The notes beneath the pieces were generated by a model, which saw only the letters and a program-made list of their open reading frames with translations, was not told where the DNA came from and did not search any database. The translations under genes were made by a program, and so were the position numbers. A stretch of 64,000 nt of DNA from Sediminimonas sp. (GTDB taxonomy: Bacteria; Pseudomonadota; Alphaproteobacteria; Rhodobacterales; Rhodobacteraceae), in contig NZ_JAGXFK010000039.1 in assembly GCF_024637375.1 (NCBI RefSeq), forward strand, positions 17,924-81,923. Reading direction: 5' to 3'. Below are positions 48,354 to 58,476 of the stretch, piece by piece. The first letter of the stretch is position 1. The number at the start of each line of letters is the position of its first letter.

Positions 48354-48648
48354 ATTGTTCGCTGTGGCACCCGCTGTCAAGCTTGCCGTGCGCCGCCGCC
48401 GCGCACACCACGCACGGAAAGGCGTGCCGGACTCGTGCGCGCCGGTCGCAGGCCGTCTGACAATTCCCGCAATCGCTCACGTCTTCCCCCCCCCTGTCGG
48501 GAACCATCACGGTAAGCCTCGGCCTTTTATCGGTTTCATGGCACGAATTGGCGTCGCCATCACGGAGCGCCCCTTGATGCCGGTAAAGGCGGGGCACTGG
48601 CCGCTGCGATAAGCTGGAGGGAGAGAGCAAATTGAACGCGGAGGCGTC

Positions 48649-50637
48649 ATGACCGATTTTTCCGAACAGCGCGCGCAGATGGTGCGCCGTCAGATCCGGG
48701 CGCGCGGCGTGCGCGACGAACGGCTGCTGAATGCCATGGGCATGATCCCGCGGGAGCGGTTTCTGCCCGCCCGATGGCAGCACCTTGCCTACCAGGACCG
48801 GCCGATCCTGATCGCCGGGGGGCAGGTGGCGCTTCAGCCGCATGTCGTGGCCTACATGATCGAGGCGCTGGTGCTCGCGCCGGGCGCGCGGGTTCTGGAG
48901 CTTGGCACCGGCACCGGGTATGCCGCCGCGATACTGGCCGAGATGGGCGCGCAGGTCTACGCGATCGAGGCGAGCGGCCAGTTCGCCGAACGGGCAGCGA
49001 GCACGCTTGTCGATCTGGGCTACGGGTCGGTCCATGTGCAGCACGCATCCGATCTGCGCGCCTGGCAGGAGGAGGGGCCATTCGACGCGATCCTCGTTTC
49101 AGAGGCGGTGGCGGCGGTGCCCGAGGCGCTGAAGAGCCAGCTCAAGACCGGCGGTCGGCTGGTCGCCGCGGTTGGCACCAGCATGGTCGCCGAGGAGTTG
49201 GTGCGCGTGACCCGTCTTGAGAAAGGGCAGTTCGACCGCGAGGACCTGGCCGACATCCGCTTCGTGCCCCTACTCACGGACGAGGGGGAACCGAGCGGCC
49301 CGCCGACCGCGCGCCTCGTCGAGACGCGACCGCGCGGGCGCCAGACGTTGCCGGGCCTGATTCTCAACCATGCCGAGGTTTTCGACACCGTCGAGGAAGC
49401 CGACCTTTCACCGATGATGGCGCGGATCGGGGACAAGCGCGTGGTGCTGATCGGCGAGGCGAGCCATGGCACATCGGAATTCTACCGGATGCGCGCCCGG
49501 ATCACCCAGCGGTTGATCGAGGAAAAGGGGTTTACCATCGTCGCGGCCGAGGCGGACTGGCCAGACGCCGCGCATATCGACACCTATGTCCGCCACCGCG
49601 CGGCGCCGTCCGCCGGGTGGGAGGCTTTCGCGCGCTTCCCGGAATGGATGTGGCGCAACGAGGAAACCAAAGAATTCGCCGACTGGCTCTACCGCCACAA
49701 CGCGGATCGCACGGCGCCGGAGATGGCGGGGTTTTACGGGCTCGACCTTTACAGCCTCTTCGCATCCACCCGCGCGATCGTGGACTACCTCGAGGACGTG
49801 GATGCCGGCCTCGCCGCTCTGGCGCGCAGGCGTTACGCCTGCCTGTCGCCGTGGGAGGCGGACCCCGCCGCCTACGGCCACGCCGCGCTGACCGGACGAT
49901 ACCGCGACTGCGAAAGGGAGGTGACGCAGATGCTTGCCGACCTCCTGAAAAAGCGAAAGGACTACACCGCCCATGACGGCCACCGTTTTCTGGACGCCGC
50001 GCAGAACGCGCAACTCGTCGCCGACGCCGAGCGCTACTACCGCGTGATGTATTACGGCTCGCGAATGTCGTGGAACTTGCGCGACGGGCACATGTTCGAC
50101 ACGCTGATGAACGTGATGGACTTTCACGGCCCGCAGGCGAAGGCCGTGGTTTGGGCGCACAATTCGCATATCGGCGATGCACGGGCGACGGAAATGTCCC
50201 GGCGCGGCGAGAAGAACCTGGGCGAGATGTGCGCGCGCGGCTTTGGCAGCGACAGCTATCGCATCGGCTTCGGTACCGATCATGGCGAGGTCGCGGCGGC
50301 GTCCGACTGGGGCGGGCCGATGGAAATCAAGCAGGTGCAGCCAGCGCACCGGCAGAGCTACGAGCGGCAGTTTCACCTGACGGGCGCGCCGGGGCTGATC
50401 CTGCCGATGCGGGCGGGACAGGAGTTCGACCTCGTCACCGAGCTGGCCGACCAGCGGCTGGAGCGGGCGATCGGCGTGATCTACCGCCCCGAGACCGAGC
50501 TTGCCTCGCACTATTTCGAGGCCGAGTTGCCCGCGCAGTTCGACGAGTACGTCTGGATCGACAGGACGACGGCCGTCTCTGCGCTGCCGGTGCACCGGAC
50601 CGCGGCGCTGCCCGATACCTATCCCTTCGGTGTCTGA
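48649..50637 (+). CDS. Fusion of protein-L-isoaspartate O-methyltransferase and erythromycin-esterase-family domain
   Basis: PCMT half RARGVRDERLLNAMGMIPRERFLP...VLELGTGTGYAAAILAEMG; second half VVLIGEASHGTSEFYRMRARITQRLIEEKGFTIVAAEADWPDA. Confidence 0.92.
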   Translation: MTDFSEQRAQMVRRQIRARGVRDERLLNAMGMIPRERFLPARWQHLAYQDRPILIAGGQVALQPHVVAYMIEALVLAPGARVLELGTGTGYAAAILAEMGAQVYAIEASGQFAERAASTLVDLGYGSVHVQHASDLRAWQEEGPFDAILVSEAVAAVPEALKSQLKTGGRLVAAVGTSMVAEELVRVTRLEKGQFDREDLADIRFVPLLTDEGEPSGPPTARLVETRPRGRQTLPGLILNHAEVFDTVEEADLSPMMARIGDKRVVLIGEASHGTSEFYRMRARITQRLIEEKGFTIVAAEADWPDAAHIDTYVRHRAAPSAGWEAFARFPEWMWRNEETKEFADWLYRHNADRTAPEMAGFYGLDLYSLFASTRAIVDYLEDVDAGLAALARRRYACLSPWEADPAAYGHAALTGRYRDCEREVTQMLADLLKKRKDYTAHDGHRFLDAAQNAQLVADAERYYRVMYYGSRMSWNLRDGHMFDTLMNVMDFHGPQAKAVVWAHNSHIGDARATEMSRRGEKNLGEMCARGFGSDSYRIGFGTDHGEVAAASDWGGPMEIKQVQPAHRQSYERQFHLTGAPGLILPMRAGQEFDLVTELADQRLERAIGVIYRPETELASHYFEAELPAQFDEYVWIDRTTAVSALPVHRTAALPDTYPFGV

Positions 50638-50801
50638 CGAGGCAGCACGCACCACCCGAGGCATGTACGGCCTGGCGGTGGCGCATGTATCCCTTGTCGT
50701 TCGCTCGCCAAGTCCGGTTGCTGCCGGGAACTGTGCCCGGCGGCCCGGCGGTATGGGTTTGTCATCCAATCGCCCTTACGGGGCGCGCCAATGACGGCTC
50801 C

Positions 50802-51158
50802 TCAGCCCCCGTCGGTGCCCGTCGCACTGCTGTCGCGCAATGCATGGAAGGTCGCGATAACCTCTTGGCGCACGTCCTCCGGCTGCCCTTCCACCGCGTT
50901 GGCGAGGCACTTCAGTTCGCGCCGGGTTCGGTGCAGGTTGTCGATCAGCGACAGCACGACCGGGATCGTGTCCGTCGGGACCGACATTTCCTTCCTCAGG
51001 TCGCATAGCAGCCGGATCCGGGCAATATCGAGGTCGTCGAAAACCGGCCCCTTGTCGCCACGCGCCGGACGCACCCAGCCCTCGTCCACCCACAACCGCA
51101 GATCCCGCATGGTCACCCGCCGGACGCAGGCGACGACGGTGCGTTCATCATAGCTCAT
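50802..51158 (-). CDS. cbpM: CbpM-like chaperone modulator (MerR-type)
   Basis: MRDLRLWVDEGWVRP...FDDLDIARIRLLCDLRKEMSVPTDTIPVVLSLIDNL; 4-bp overlap with cbpA. Confidence 0.8.
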   Translation of the reverse strand: MSYDERTVVACVRRVTMRDLRLWVDEGWVRPARGDKGPVFDDLDIARIRLLCDLRKEMSVPTDTIPVVLSLIDNLHRTRRELKCLANAVEGQPEDVRQEVIATFHALRDSSATGTDGG

Positions 51159-52090
51159 GTCTTCCTCCGCAGTTCCTTGCGCGGATCGAAATGCGCGTGC
51201 TCGCGCCAGCGTTTCGCCAGCGTCTCCATCTCGTCGTCGATCCGGTCGGGCAGCACGATCTTCAGACGCACGACCTGGTCCCCGTCCTTGCCCTTGGCCG
51301 CGGCGATTCCCTTTCCCTTCAGCCGCAACCGATGTCCCGAGGACGCACCTTTCGGGATGGTCATCGACACCGTACCCGCGATCGTCGGAACCTCCACCTT
51401 CGCACCCAGCACCGCCTCGTCAAAAGTCACCGGCAGCTCTATCTCGATGTCGTCGCCATCGCGGTGGAAGACCGGATGCGGCCGCACCGCGACCGTCACC
51501 AGCGCGTCGCCGGCCGGCCCCGTCCCGTAGCCCTGCCCGCCCTTGCCGCGCAGTCGCAGTGTCTGGCCGTCGCGCAGCCCGGCCGGGATCGAAATCTCGA
51601 GCCCCTTGCCATCGGGCATGGTGACGCTGCGCTTGCCGCCTCGCGCCGCGTCCATGAAATCGACCTCGAGGTGATAGCGCATGTCGGGACCGCGCGCGTG
51701 GACTTCCTGACGGAAGCCGCCGCCGCCGGCGGCCTGGCGCCGCGCGAAGAGATCGGAAAAGATGTCCGACATGTCCTCGAATCCCTCCGGCCCCGCGCCC
51801 GGCTCATAGCGCCGCCCCTCGTCGCGGCCGGCATACTGGTGGTAATAGTGCCGTTCGGGGCGCTCCTGCCCCGAGGCGTCTATCTCGCCCGCGTCAAACT
51901 GGCGGCGCTTCTCGGCATCGCCCAGCAGGTCGTAGGCCGAGGACACGTCCTGAAACTCGGCCTTCTTGGCGGGATCGTCGGGATGCAGGTCGGGATGCAG
52001 GCGCTTGGCCAGCTTGCGGTAGGCTTTCTTGATCTCATCCTGCGTCGCGGTTTTGGAGACGCCCAGAACCTTGTAGGGATCATCGCTCAT
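51155..52090 (-). CDS. cbpA: Curved DNA-binding protein-type DnaJ co-chaperone
   Basis: J domain KVLGVSKTATQDEIKKAYRKLAKRLHPDLHPDD with HPD; DnaJ C-terminal domain. Confidence 0.9.
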   Translation of the reverse strand: MSDDPYKVLGVSKTATQDEIKKAYRKLAKRLHPDLHPDDPAKKAEFQDVSSAYDLLGDAEKRRQFDAGEIDASGQERPERHYYHQYAGRDEGRRYEPGAGPEGFEDMSDIFSDLFARRQAAGGGGFRQEVHARGPDMRYHLEVDFMDAARGGKRSVTMPDGKGLEISIPAGLRDGQTLRLRGKGGQGYGTGPAGDALVTVAVRPHPVFHRDGDDIEIELPVTFDEAVLGAKVEVPTIAGTVSMTIPKGASSGHRLRLKGKGIAAAKGKDGDQVVRLKIVLPDRIDDEMETLAKRWREHAHFDPRKELRRKT

Positions 52091-52525
52091 TTGTCAGTTT
52101 TCCGTCCACATTTGCAGCCATGTTCTTTCGAATTCCCTGCCCTGGCAAGTCGCCCGGGAAGCCGCGCCGATGGCCGGTTGGCGCCCGCCGTCCTTGTCCA
52201 TGGTCGCCTCCATAACGTCTGCTCCGCCACCGCCGCAGCGGTGCATACGCGACCGGACTCGCGTGTGCGTGGTTCGGCTTCACGATCCAGACAACGGTGG
52301 CGGGGCGCAATGATCCATGTCAAGGCTCGGTCGTTCACCCTGATCGACGCTGTGCAGCCCGCCGCCCCTCGCAGAAAGCACACCGCACGCGTTGATTGAC
52401 GTCAAGGCATGCGGTTGCATTGGGCATATGCTGGGCAACAAGCCGGTGCGTGAGGAAAGAGTGCAGCGATGCCCCTGCCACTTGCCGACGCTTGCATGCC
52501 GCCAGCCCAAGGAGGAGAACGAGCG

Positions 52526-54046
52526 ATGGCCGACGAGCAGGACAAGGTGATCCGCTTCCTGGCGGATCCGGCGACCCATGGCGGCGCCGAGGTGAACCAC
52601 CTGGAAACCCACGGCGCGCATGTCTTTCTCGCCGGGAACGAGGCGTTCAAGATCAAGCGCGCGGTGCGCTACGACTACATGGATTTCTCGACGCTAGAGG
52701 CGCGGGAGCGGATGCTCAAGCGCGAGCTTGATCTGAACCGGCCCGCCGCGCCGCAAATCTACCGCGACGTGGTGCCGGTGACGCGCGAGGGCGGCAGGCT
52801 GACGCTGGGCGGGGATGGCCCGCCGGTGGAATGGGTGTTGCGAATGTGGCGTTTCCCGGACGGCGCCGAACTGTCGGCGGTGGCCGCGCGCGGCGAGCTC
52901 ACGGACAAGCTGGCGGAGGAACTGGGCCGCGTCGTGGCGGACTATCACGCGCGGGCGCCGCGGCGCGAGGGCGACGGGGCAGACCGGATCGATGCGGTCG
53001 TGTCCGAACTGGAGGGCACCTTCGCGGGGATGCGCGATGCGCTCGGTGCAAGGCGGGTATCGGCCTTTTCCGAGGGCGCCCGCGCGGCACTGGACAGGGC
53101 CGCGTCGCTGCTTTCCCGGCGCGGCCGCAATGGGCGGGTTCGGCGCTGCCACGGCGACCTGCACCTTCGCAACCTGGTGCTGATCGAGGGCCAGCCGGTG
53201 CCTTTTGACGCCCTGGAATTCGACGAGAGGCTCGCGACATGCGACATCCTTTACGATCTCGCCTTCCTGGTGATGGACCTGCAACACCATGGGCTCGACC
53301 GGGCCGCGAACATCGTCTTGAACGCCTGGCTGTTCGCCCAGGAAGGCGCCGAGGATGACGGGCTAGCGGCGTTGCCGCTGTTTCTTGCGGTGCGGGCGGG
53401 GATTCGGGCGATGGTGGAGGTGCAGACCGCTTCGGTGGCGCATCACGCGACCGCCTCCGATACGGATGCCCGGGACTACCTGGACTATGCGCTGAAGGCG
53501 CTGGAAGGCACGCCGCCGCGACTGGTGGCCGTGGGCGGGCTGTCGGGGACCGGCAAGTCGACGCTGGCCCGGCATCTGGCCCCCGGGGTCGGCCGTGTGC
53601 CGGGGGCGGTGCATCTGCGCAGCGATCTGGAGCGCAAGGCGCTGTTCAGCGCCGGCCCGCTGGAGCACCTGCCCGACGACGCCTATACCGACGCCGCCGG
53701 GCGCGCCGTCTATGACCGTCTGCTGGAGCGGGCGGAGACGATCCTGGGGACCGGCCAGTCGGTTCTGCTCGACGCCACGTTCCTCTCGCCACAGGAGCGG
53801 GACGGGGCGGCGACGCTGGCGCGACGGGCCGGTGTGCCTTTCTTCGGGCTCTGGCTGGAGGCGCCGCAGCCGACGCTGACACGCCGTGTGACCGCGCGCC
53901 GCGATGATGCGTCGGACGCCGATGCGGCTGTAGTGGCCAAGCAGGCGGATCGGGACATCGGGCAGGTTGACTGGGCGCGGCTCGACGCATCCGGCCCGCT
54001 GGACGATACTGTCGCGCGAGCCCGCGCGCGACTTTCCGGGCGGTGA
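52526..54046 (+). CDS. Bifunctional aminoglycoside phosphotransferase-like/ATP-binding (AAA kinase) protein
   Basis: RRCHGDLHLRNLVLIEGQPVPFDALEFDERLATCDILYDLAFLVMDL and GLSGTGKSTLARHLAP. Confidence 0.88.
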   Translation: MADEQDKVIRFLADPATHGGAEVNHLETHGAHVFLAGNEAFKIKRAVRYDYMDFSTLEARERMLKRELDLNRPAAPQIYRDVVPVTREGGRLTLGGDGPPVEWVLRMWRFPDGAELSAVAARGELTDKLAEELGRVVADYHARAPRREGDGADRIDAVVSELEGTFAGMRDALGARRVSAFSEGARAALDRAASLLSRRGRNGRVRRCHGDLHLRNLVLIEGQPVPFDALEFDERLATCDILYDLAFLVMDLQHHGLDRAANIVLNAWLFAQEGAEDDGLAALPLFLAVRAGIRAMVEVQTASVAHHATASDTDARDYLDYALKALEGTPPRLVAVGGLSGTGKSTLARHLAPGVGRVPGAVHLRSDLERKALFSAGPLEHLPDDAYTDAAGRAVYDRLLERAETILGTGQSVLLDATFLSPQERDGAATLARRAGVPFFGLWLEAPQPTLTRRVTARRDDASDADAAVVAKQADRDIGQVDWARLDASGPLDDTVARARARLSGR

Positions 54047-54052
54047 TGCACC

Positions 54053-54217
54053 ATGGCAGGCCAAAACGACGCGAAGGAACGGGTCGAGAAACTGCGCGAA
54101 GAGATCGCCCGGCATGACCGGCCTTGCTATATCGGCAACGCGCCCGAAATACCGGACGCATCTGGCCACGGTGTCGCGGCGATCAACGAAGCCGCGTTGC
54201 GCAAGATGCTGGGTTGA
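54053..54217 (+). CDS. 54-aa ORF resembling the N-terminal (Ia) segment of NAD-dependent DNA ligase
   Basis: MAGQNDAKERVEKLREEIARHDRPCYIGNAPEIPDASG...; not in the supplied ORF track (short). Confidence 0.5.
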   Translation: MAGQNDAKERVEKLREEIARHDRPCYIGNAPEIPDASGHGVAAINEAALRKMLG

Positions 54218-54230
54218 GGAGGACCACGCC

Positions 54231-55952
54231 ATGCCCGTCCACAACACCGAGATCGCCACGATCTTCGACCATGTCGCCGACCTGCTAGAAATCCGCGAGG
54301 CGAACCGCTTTCGCGTGCGCGCCTACAGAAACGCGGCGCGCACGGTCCGCGACCAGAGCCGGTCGGTGGCCGACATGCTGGAAGACGGCGAAGATCTTTC
54401 CGAGCTGCCGGATATCGGCGAGGATCTCGCGGCAAAGATCGCGGAGATCGTGAGGACCGGCAGCTTGCCGTTTCTCGACGAAATCTCCGGGGAGGTGCCC
54501 GAAGCCATCGTCGCCGCCACGCGGATTCCGGGCATCGGCCCGAAACGGGCGCGCGCGCTATTCGATGCGCTCGGTCTCGGCTCGATCGACGACCTTCGCA
54601 AGGCCGCCGACGAGGGCAGGATCGTCGAGGTCGAGGGATTCGGGCCCAAGACCCAGGCGAAGATCCGCGACGAACTCGCCCGCGGCGACTTTGCCGAACA
54701 CCGCATCCGGCTTGATATCGCCGAGGATTTCGCCGAGCCGCTCGTGGAATGGATTCGACAGATAGACGGGGTGAAAAAGGCGATGATCGCCGGCAGCTAC
54801 CGCCGCCGAAAGGAGACGGTGGGCGATCTCGACATTCTCGTGGCGGGAGAGGACGGCGCCGCCATCATCGACCGCTTCACACGGTATGACGAGGTCGCGG
54901 ACATCGCCTCGAAGGGCAAGACACGGTCGACCGTCACGCTGCGCGCGGGCCTTCAGGTGGACCTTCGGGTGGTACCGGAGGCGAGCTGGGGCGCGGCACT
55001 GCACTACTTCACCGGCTCCAAGGCGCACAACATCGCCGGCCGCAGGCGGGCACAGGACCGCGACCTGAAGCTCAACGAATACGGAGTTTTCGACGGAGAG
55101 AAGCGAATTGCCGGTGCCACCGAGGAAGAAGTCTACGACAAAATCGGCCTGCCCTGGATCGCCCCGGCCCTGCGCGAAAACCGCGGCGAGATCGAGGCCG
55201 CCGAGGAGGGCGCGTTACCCAGGCTCGTGGCGCTGGACGACATCAAGGGCGATTTGCATGCGCACACCACCGCGTCAGACGGAAAGAACACGCTGCGCGA
55301 AATGGCACAGGCGGCGCAGGAGCGGGGCTACGAATATCTCGCGATCAGCGACCATTCAAAAAGCCAACGGGTGGCGGGTGGCCTTTCCGAGGACGAGATC
55401 GAGGCGCAAATCGACGAGATCGACCGGCTCAACGAGGCGTTTGACGGCTTTCGCCTGCTGAAATCCTGCGAGGTCGATATCCTTGAGGACGGGGCGCTGG
55501 ACTTCTCCGACGCGCTTTTGGGAAAGCTCGACCTCGTCGTCGCCTCGGTGCATTCGAAGTTCGACCTCGCCGAAGACGCCCAGACCGACCGCATCGTGCG
55601 CGCCATGGACAACCCGCGCGTCAGCATCATCGGCCACCCGACGGGGCGGCTTGTCGGCGAACGGCGCCCATATGCGGTCGATGTCGAACGGCTTGTGGTG
55701 GCGGCGCGCCAGCGGGGCTGCTGGCTTGAACTCAACGCCGATCCGCACCGGCTGGACCTCAACGACGTAAACTGTCGCATGGCCAAGGAGCACGAGGTCA
55801 AGATCGCGATCTCGACCGACGCGCATTCGACGGGCGGGCTTGGCAACATGCGCCACGGCATCGACCAGGGCCGGCGCGGCTGGCTTTGCGCGGCCGATGT
55901 GCTGAACACGCGAAGCTGGAACGCCGTCTCGCGCCTGCTGCGGCGCGGCTGA
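54231..55952 (+). CDS. polX: DNA polymerase X family protein with PHP domain
   Basis: HhH/NTase region GSYRRRKETVGDLDILV; PHP KGDLHAHTTASDGKNTLREMAQAAQERGYEYLAISDHS. Confidence 0.94.
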   Translation: MPVHNTEIATIFDHVADLLEIREANRFRVRAYRNAARTVRDQSRSVADMLEDGEDLSELPDIGEDLAAKIAEIVRTGSLPFLDEISGEVPEAIVAATRIPGIGPKRARALFDALGLGSIDDLRKAADEGRIVEVEGFGPKTQAKIRDELARGDFAEHRIRLDIAEDFAEPLVEWIRQIDGVKKAMIAGSYRRRKETVGDLDILVAGEDGAAIIDRFTRYDEVADIASKGKTRSTVTLRAGLQVDLRVVPEASWGAALHYFTGSKAHNIAGRRRAQDRDLKLNEYGVFDGEKRIAGATEEEVYDKIGLPWIAPALRENRGEIEAAEEGALPRLVALDDIKGDLHAHTTASDGKNTLREMAQAAQERGYEYLAISDHSKSQRVAGGLSEDEIEAQIDEIDRLNEAFDGFRLLKSCEVDILEDGALDFSDALLGKLDLVVASVHSKFDLAEDAQTDRIVRAMDNPRVSIIGHPTGRLVGERRPYAVDVERLVVAARQRGCWLELNADPHRLDLNDVNCRMAKEHEVKIAISTDAHSTGGLGNMRHGIDQGRRGWLCAADVLNTRSWNAVSRLLRRG

Positions 55953-56038
55953 GGGGGATACCGGCGATGCCCCCGGCCGCGCGCACGGGTCTTGCCGGGG
56001 CGGTCGCGCCGGCGTATTTCGCTGGGTTGCGTGAATAG

Positions 56039-56683
56039 CTACGCCCCACCGCCCGCCTGCATCAACCGGCGCGGGCGCAGCATGTCACCGTATGAGCGGT
56101 TGGGCAGGCCGCCAAGGCCGAGGGAGTCGACGGCGCAGAGCGCCGAGGCCGGATCGGGGTCATCGAGCGCGAGCGTAAGCCTGCTGCGACCACGGACAGT
56201 CGCGCGGCAAAGTTCGGCCCGGCAACTGCCGCTGCGGAAAACCAGCCGCGCCTTTCGCACCGTTGCCGGCATGACCTGCGGCGCGCTTGCGGCAAGATCG
56301 ACCAGAAGATGCGCCGGCGAGAGGCCCGCTTCGGGCTGCAATCCTCCGGCCAGACCCAGCGCCCTGGCAACGACCGCCAGCGTGCGCCGCGAGAGCGGAA
56401 ACGGTGTGGATACCGGGCATGTCCAGAATTGCAAAACGCCCAAATCCGGGCCACGGCGCTTGACTTCAAGCCGCGCGCCATCCCTCAGCTTGACGAGCGT
56501 CTCGGGGCTGAACGGGGTTGCGAGATAGATGTCGGCGCGGCTTTCGCCGCTTTCAAGCGCCCACTGGCCTTGCAGCCGCGTGGCGGCCCGGGACTGCCGG
56601 CGTGGCCATGCGCGAAACTCGAAGCGCCCCTCCCCGGCCTCGGAATCCCGGGGCTCGATTCGAACGAAAACGCCCCCGGTCAC
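56039..56683 (-). CDS. Hypothetical protein, translationally coupled to the HhH glycosylase
   Basis: ORF of 214 aa; 4-bp overlap with upstream gene; no family recognised. Confidence 0.5.
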   Translation of the reverse strand: MTGGVFVRIEPRDSEAGEGRFEFRAWPRRQSRAATRLQGQWALESGESRADIYLATPFSPETLVKLRDGARLEVKRRGPDLGVLQFWTCPVSTPFPLSRRTLAVVARALGLAGGLQPEAGLSPAHLLVDLAASAPQVMPATVRKARLVFRSGSCRAELCRATVRGRSRLTLALDDPDPASALCAVDSLGLGGLPNRSYGDMLRPRRLMQAGGGA

Positions 56684-57345
56684 GGCCGCGCCTCCCGGGC
56701 GGGGGCGAGCAGATCGTCAACGCCAAGACCGTCGAGGTCCGCCCGAACCAGCGCCGCGATCAGGCAGGGAAAGCGGTCGCGCCCGACCATATCGACAAGC
56801 GCCTCCGGCGTATCCGGCAGACCAAGCCGCCGGGCGGCCTTGCGGGCCTTGCGGTCGAAAAACGGGAAGTGTTCGGGCCAGACGGCTTGCACCTCGCGCA
56901 AGAAAATGTCGGCGCCAACGCCGCCGATGCCCTTGAACGCCTTAAGCCGGGCGCGCGCGGCATCGGGGTTCTCGCCAGCCTTTGCGCGCAGCTTGCGCAG
57001 ATCGCCGCCGTAATCGGCGAAAACCCGGTTGGCGGTATCGCCAAGCATCGTTGCGGTGCGCTCATCGAAGCGCGCGTATCCGGCGCGGTTGAGCACGCGA
57101 ACCCGGTCCTCCCACGCGCTTTCAGCCATGTGATCGGCGGTTGTCCATCCCGCATCGCTGAGCGCGCGCGCGGCGTCGAGCGCGGTGCGATACGAGATCC
57201 GCGCGCTCATCAAGAGCGCCGCGCAAAGCCAACGGAAAAGCGGCGCAGGGGTGTTCCTCGCAAGATCAATGCCCAACTCGGCGGAGAACAGCGTTCCTCT
57301 CCGGTCGAGAAGGCATTGAACAAGGTCTTCCGTCTCTGACGGCAT
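56680..57345 (-). CDS. HhH-GPD (endonuclease III-like) DNA glycosylase family protein
   Basis: LKAFKGIGGVGADIFLREVQAVWP helix-hairpin-helix; start trimmed to 57345. Confidence 0.7.
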   Translation of the reverse strand: MPSETEDLVQCLLDRRGTLFSAELGIDLARNTPAPLFRWLCAALLMSARISYRTALDAARALSDAGWTTADHMAESAWEDRVRVLNRAGYARFDERTATMLGDTANRVFADYGGDLRKLRAKAGENPDAARARLKAFKGIGGVGADIFLREVQAVWPEHFPFFDRKARKAARRLGLPDTPEALVDMVGRDRFPCLIAALVRADLDGLGVDDLLAPAREARP

Positions 57346-57579
57346 GATGAATCCTTCGCCGCGTTTACCGGTACTGCTGCGATTTGGCCGCCCCGGCGGC
57401 AAAAGGTCATTAACGCGGGTTAATGTCGCCCCCGTGCGCCTTCCACATGCGGCGGTTCTGAACCAAAGCCCCCCCGCCGGCCGAAAGATGCACCGCGGCC
57501 GCATCCGTCGCAACTGCAGCCGCGTGGCAGGGCGCCACCGGCTTCGGCGCGATCACTTGCCGGCATTCCGGTGGCGCCC

Positions 57580-58476
57580 CTACTCGGCGTCACTACCCCG
57601 GTCCGACGTGCTGACAGCTTCGAAACCTGCGACGACGTCCAGCAGTTCGCGGGTGATCGATTCCTGCCGCTTGCGGCGGTAGGCTGCGGTCAGGTCGTCC
57701 TGGCGCTCCTCGATGTTGCGCTCGGCGCTTTGCATCGCGGCAAGGCGGGTGGCATGTTCGCTGGCCAGTGCCTCGGCCAGCGCGCGATAGAGGATCACGA
57801 AAAGACGCTGCCGCACCAGCCACGACATCAGCCGCTCGGGCGGCATCCGGAAGAAGGGAAGGCTGGGCCCGGGCCAATCGGCACTGGCGAGCCCGGCCAG
57901 CGTGCGCTCGGGGATGGGCAGCAGGCGGCGTTCGTTCGGCTCGGCGGTGACGCGACCCCGGCGGCGATTGTGGACGAGGCGAACGCGGGCGATTCCACGC
58001 TCGCGAATCCAGCGGTCGATCTCGATGATCACCGTCTGAACCGTGGTGGTAAGCCCACCCACCGACCCCGGAAGCGCGAGGCGCCAGTCGGCCGGGTGGC
58101 CCTTGGCCTCAAGCCGGGCTGCGGCACGGGCGCCGATGACGGCGAGAAGCACGGTGTCGCCGCCGAGATGTTCGGCGCCGAAGCGGGCGATGGTTTCGTT
58201 GTAGCGCCCGCACAGGCCGCGATCCGAGCCGATCACGATCAATGCCTCGCCCCCCTTGCCGGGCGCGGTTTCGGGCAGCGGTAGGCCACGCGCGCGGCGA
58301 TCGTGCAGCAGCGCGACAAGGCCGAGTTCGGCGGTGCGCTCGTAATCGGCAAGTGCCGCCTCGGCCTGCTCGTACTGGCGGATGGAGACCGCCGAGAGGG
58401 CTTTCATCGTGCGCACGATCGAACGGATCTCGCCAGTCGTGGCAAGCGCCCCCGAGAGCCCCTCAAGCGTTTCCAT
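57580..58476 (-). CDS. atpG: N-type ATP synthase gamma subunit
   Basis: [38 protein letters not shown]. Confidence 0.9.
   Translation of the reverse strand: METLEGLSGALATTGEIRSIVRTMKALSAVSIRQYEQAEAALADYERTAELGLVALLHDRRARGLPLPETAPGKGGEALIVIGSDRGLCGRYNETIARFGAEHLGGDTVLLAVIGARAAARLEAKGHPADWRLALPGSVGGLTTTVQTVIIEIDRWIRERGIARVRLVHNRRRGRVTAEPNERRLLPIPERTLAGLASADWPGPSLPFFRMPPERLMSWLVRQRLFVILYRALAEALASEHATRLAAMQSAERNIEERQDDLTAAYRRKRQESITRELLDVVAGFEAVSTSDRGSDAE

Noticed and set aside
48649-50637. Macrolide resistance gene
   Set aside because: Erythromycin-esterase-family domain fused to PCMT; family name does not establish resistance.
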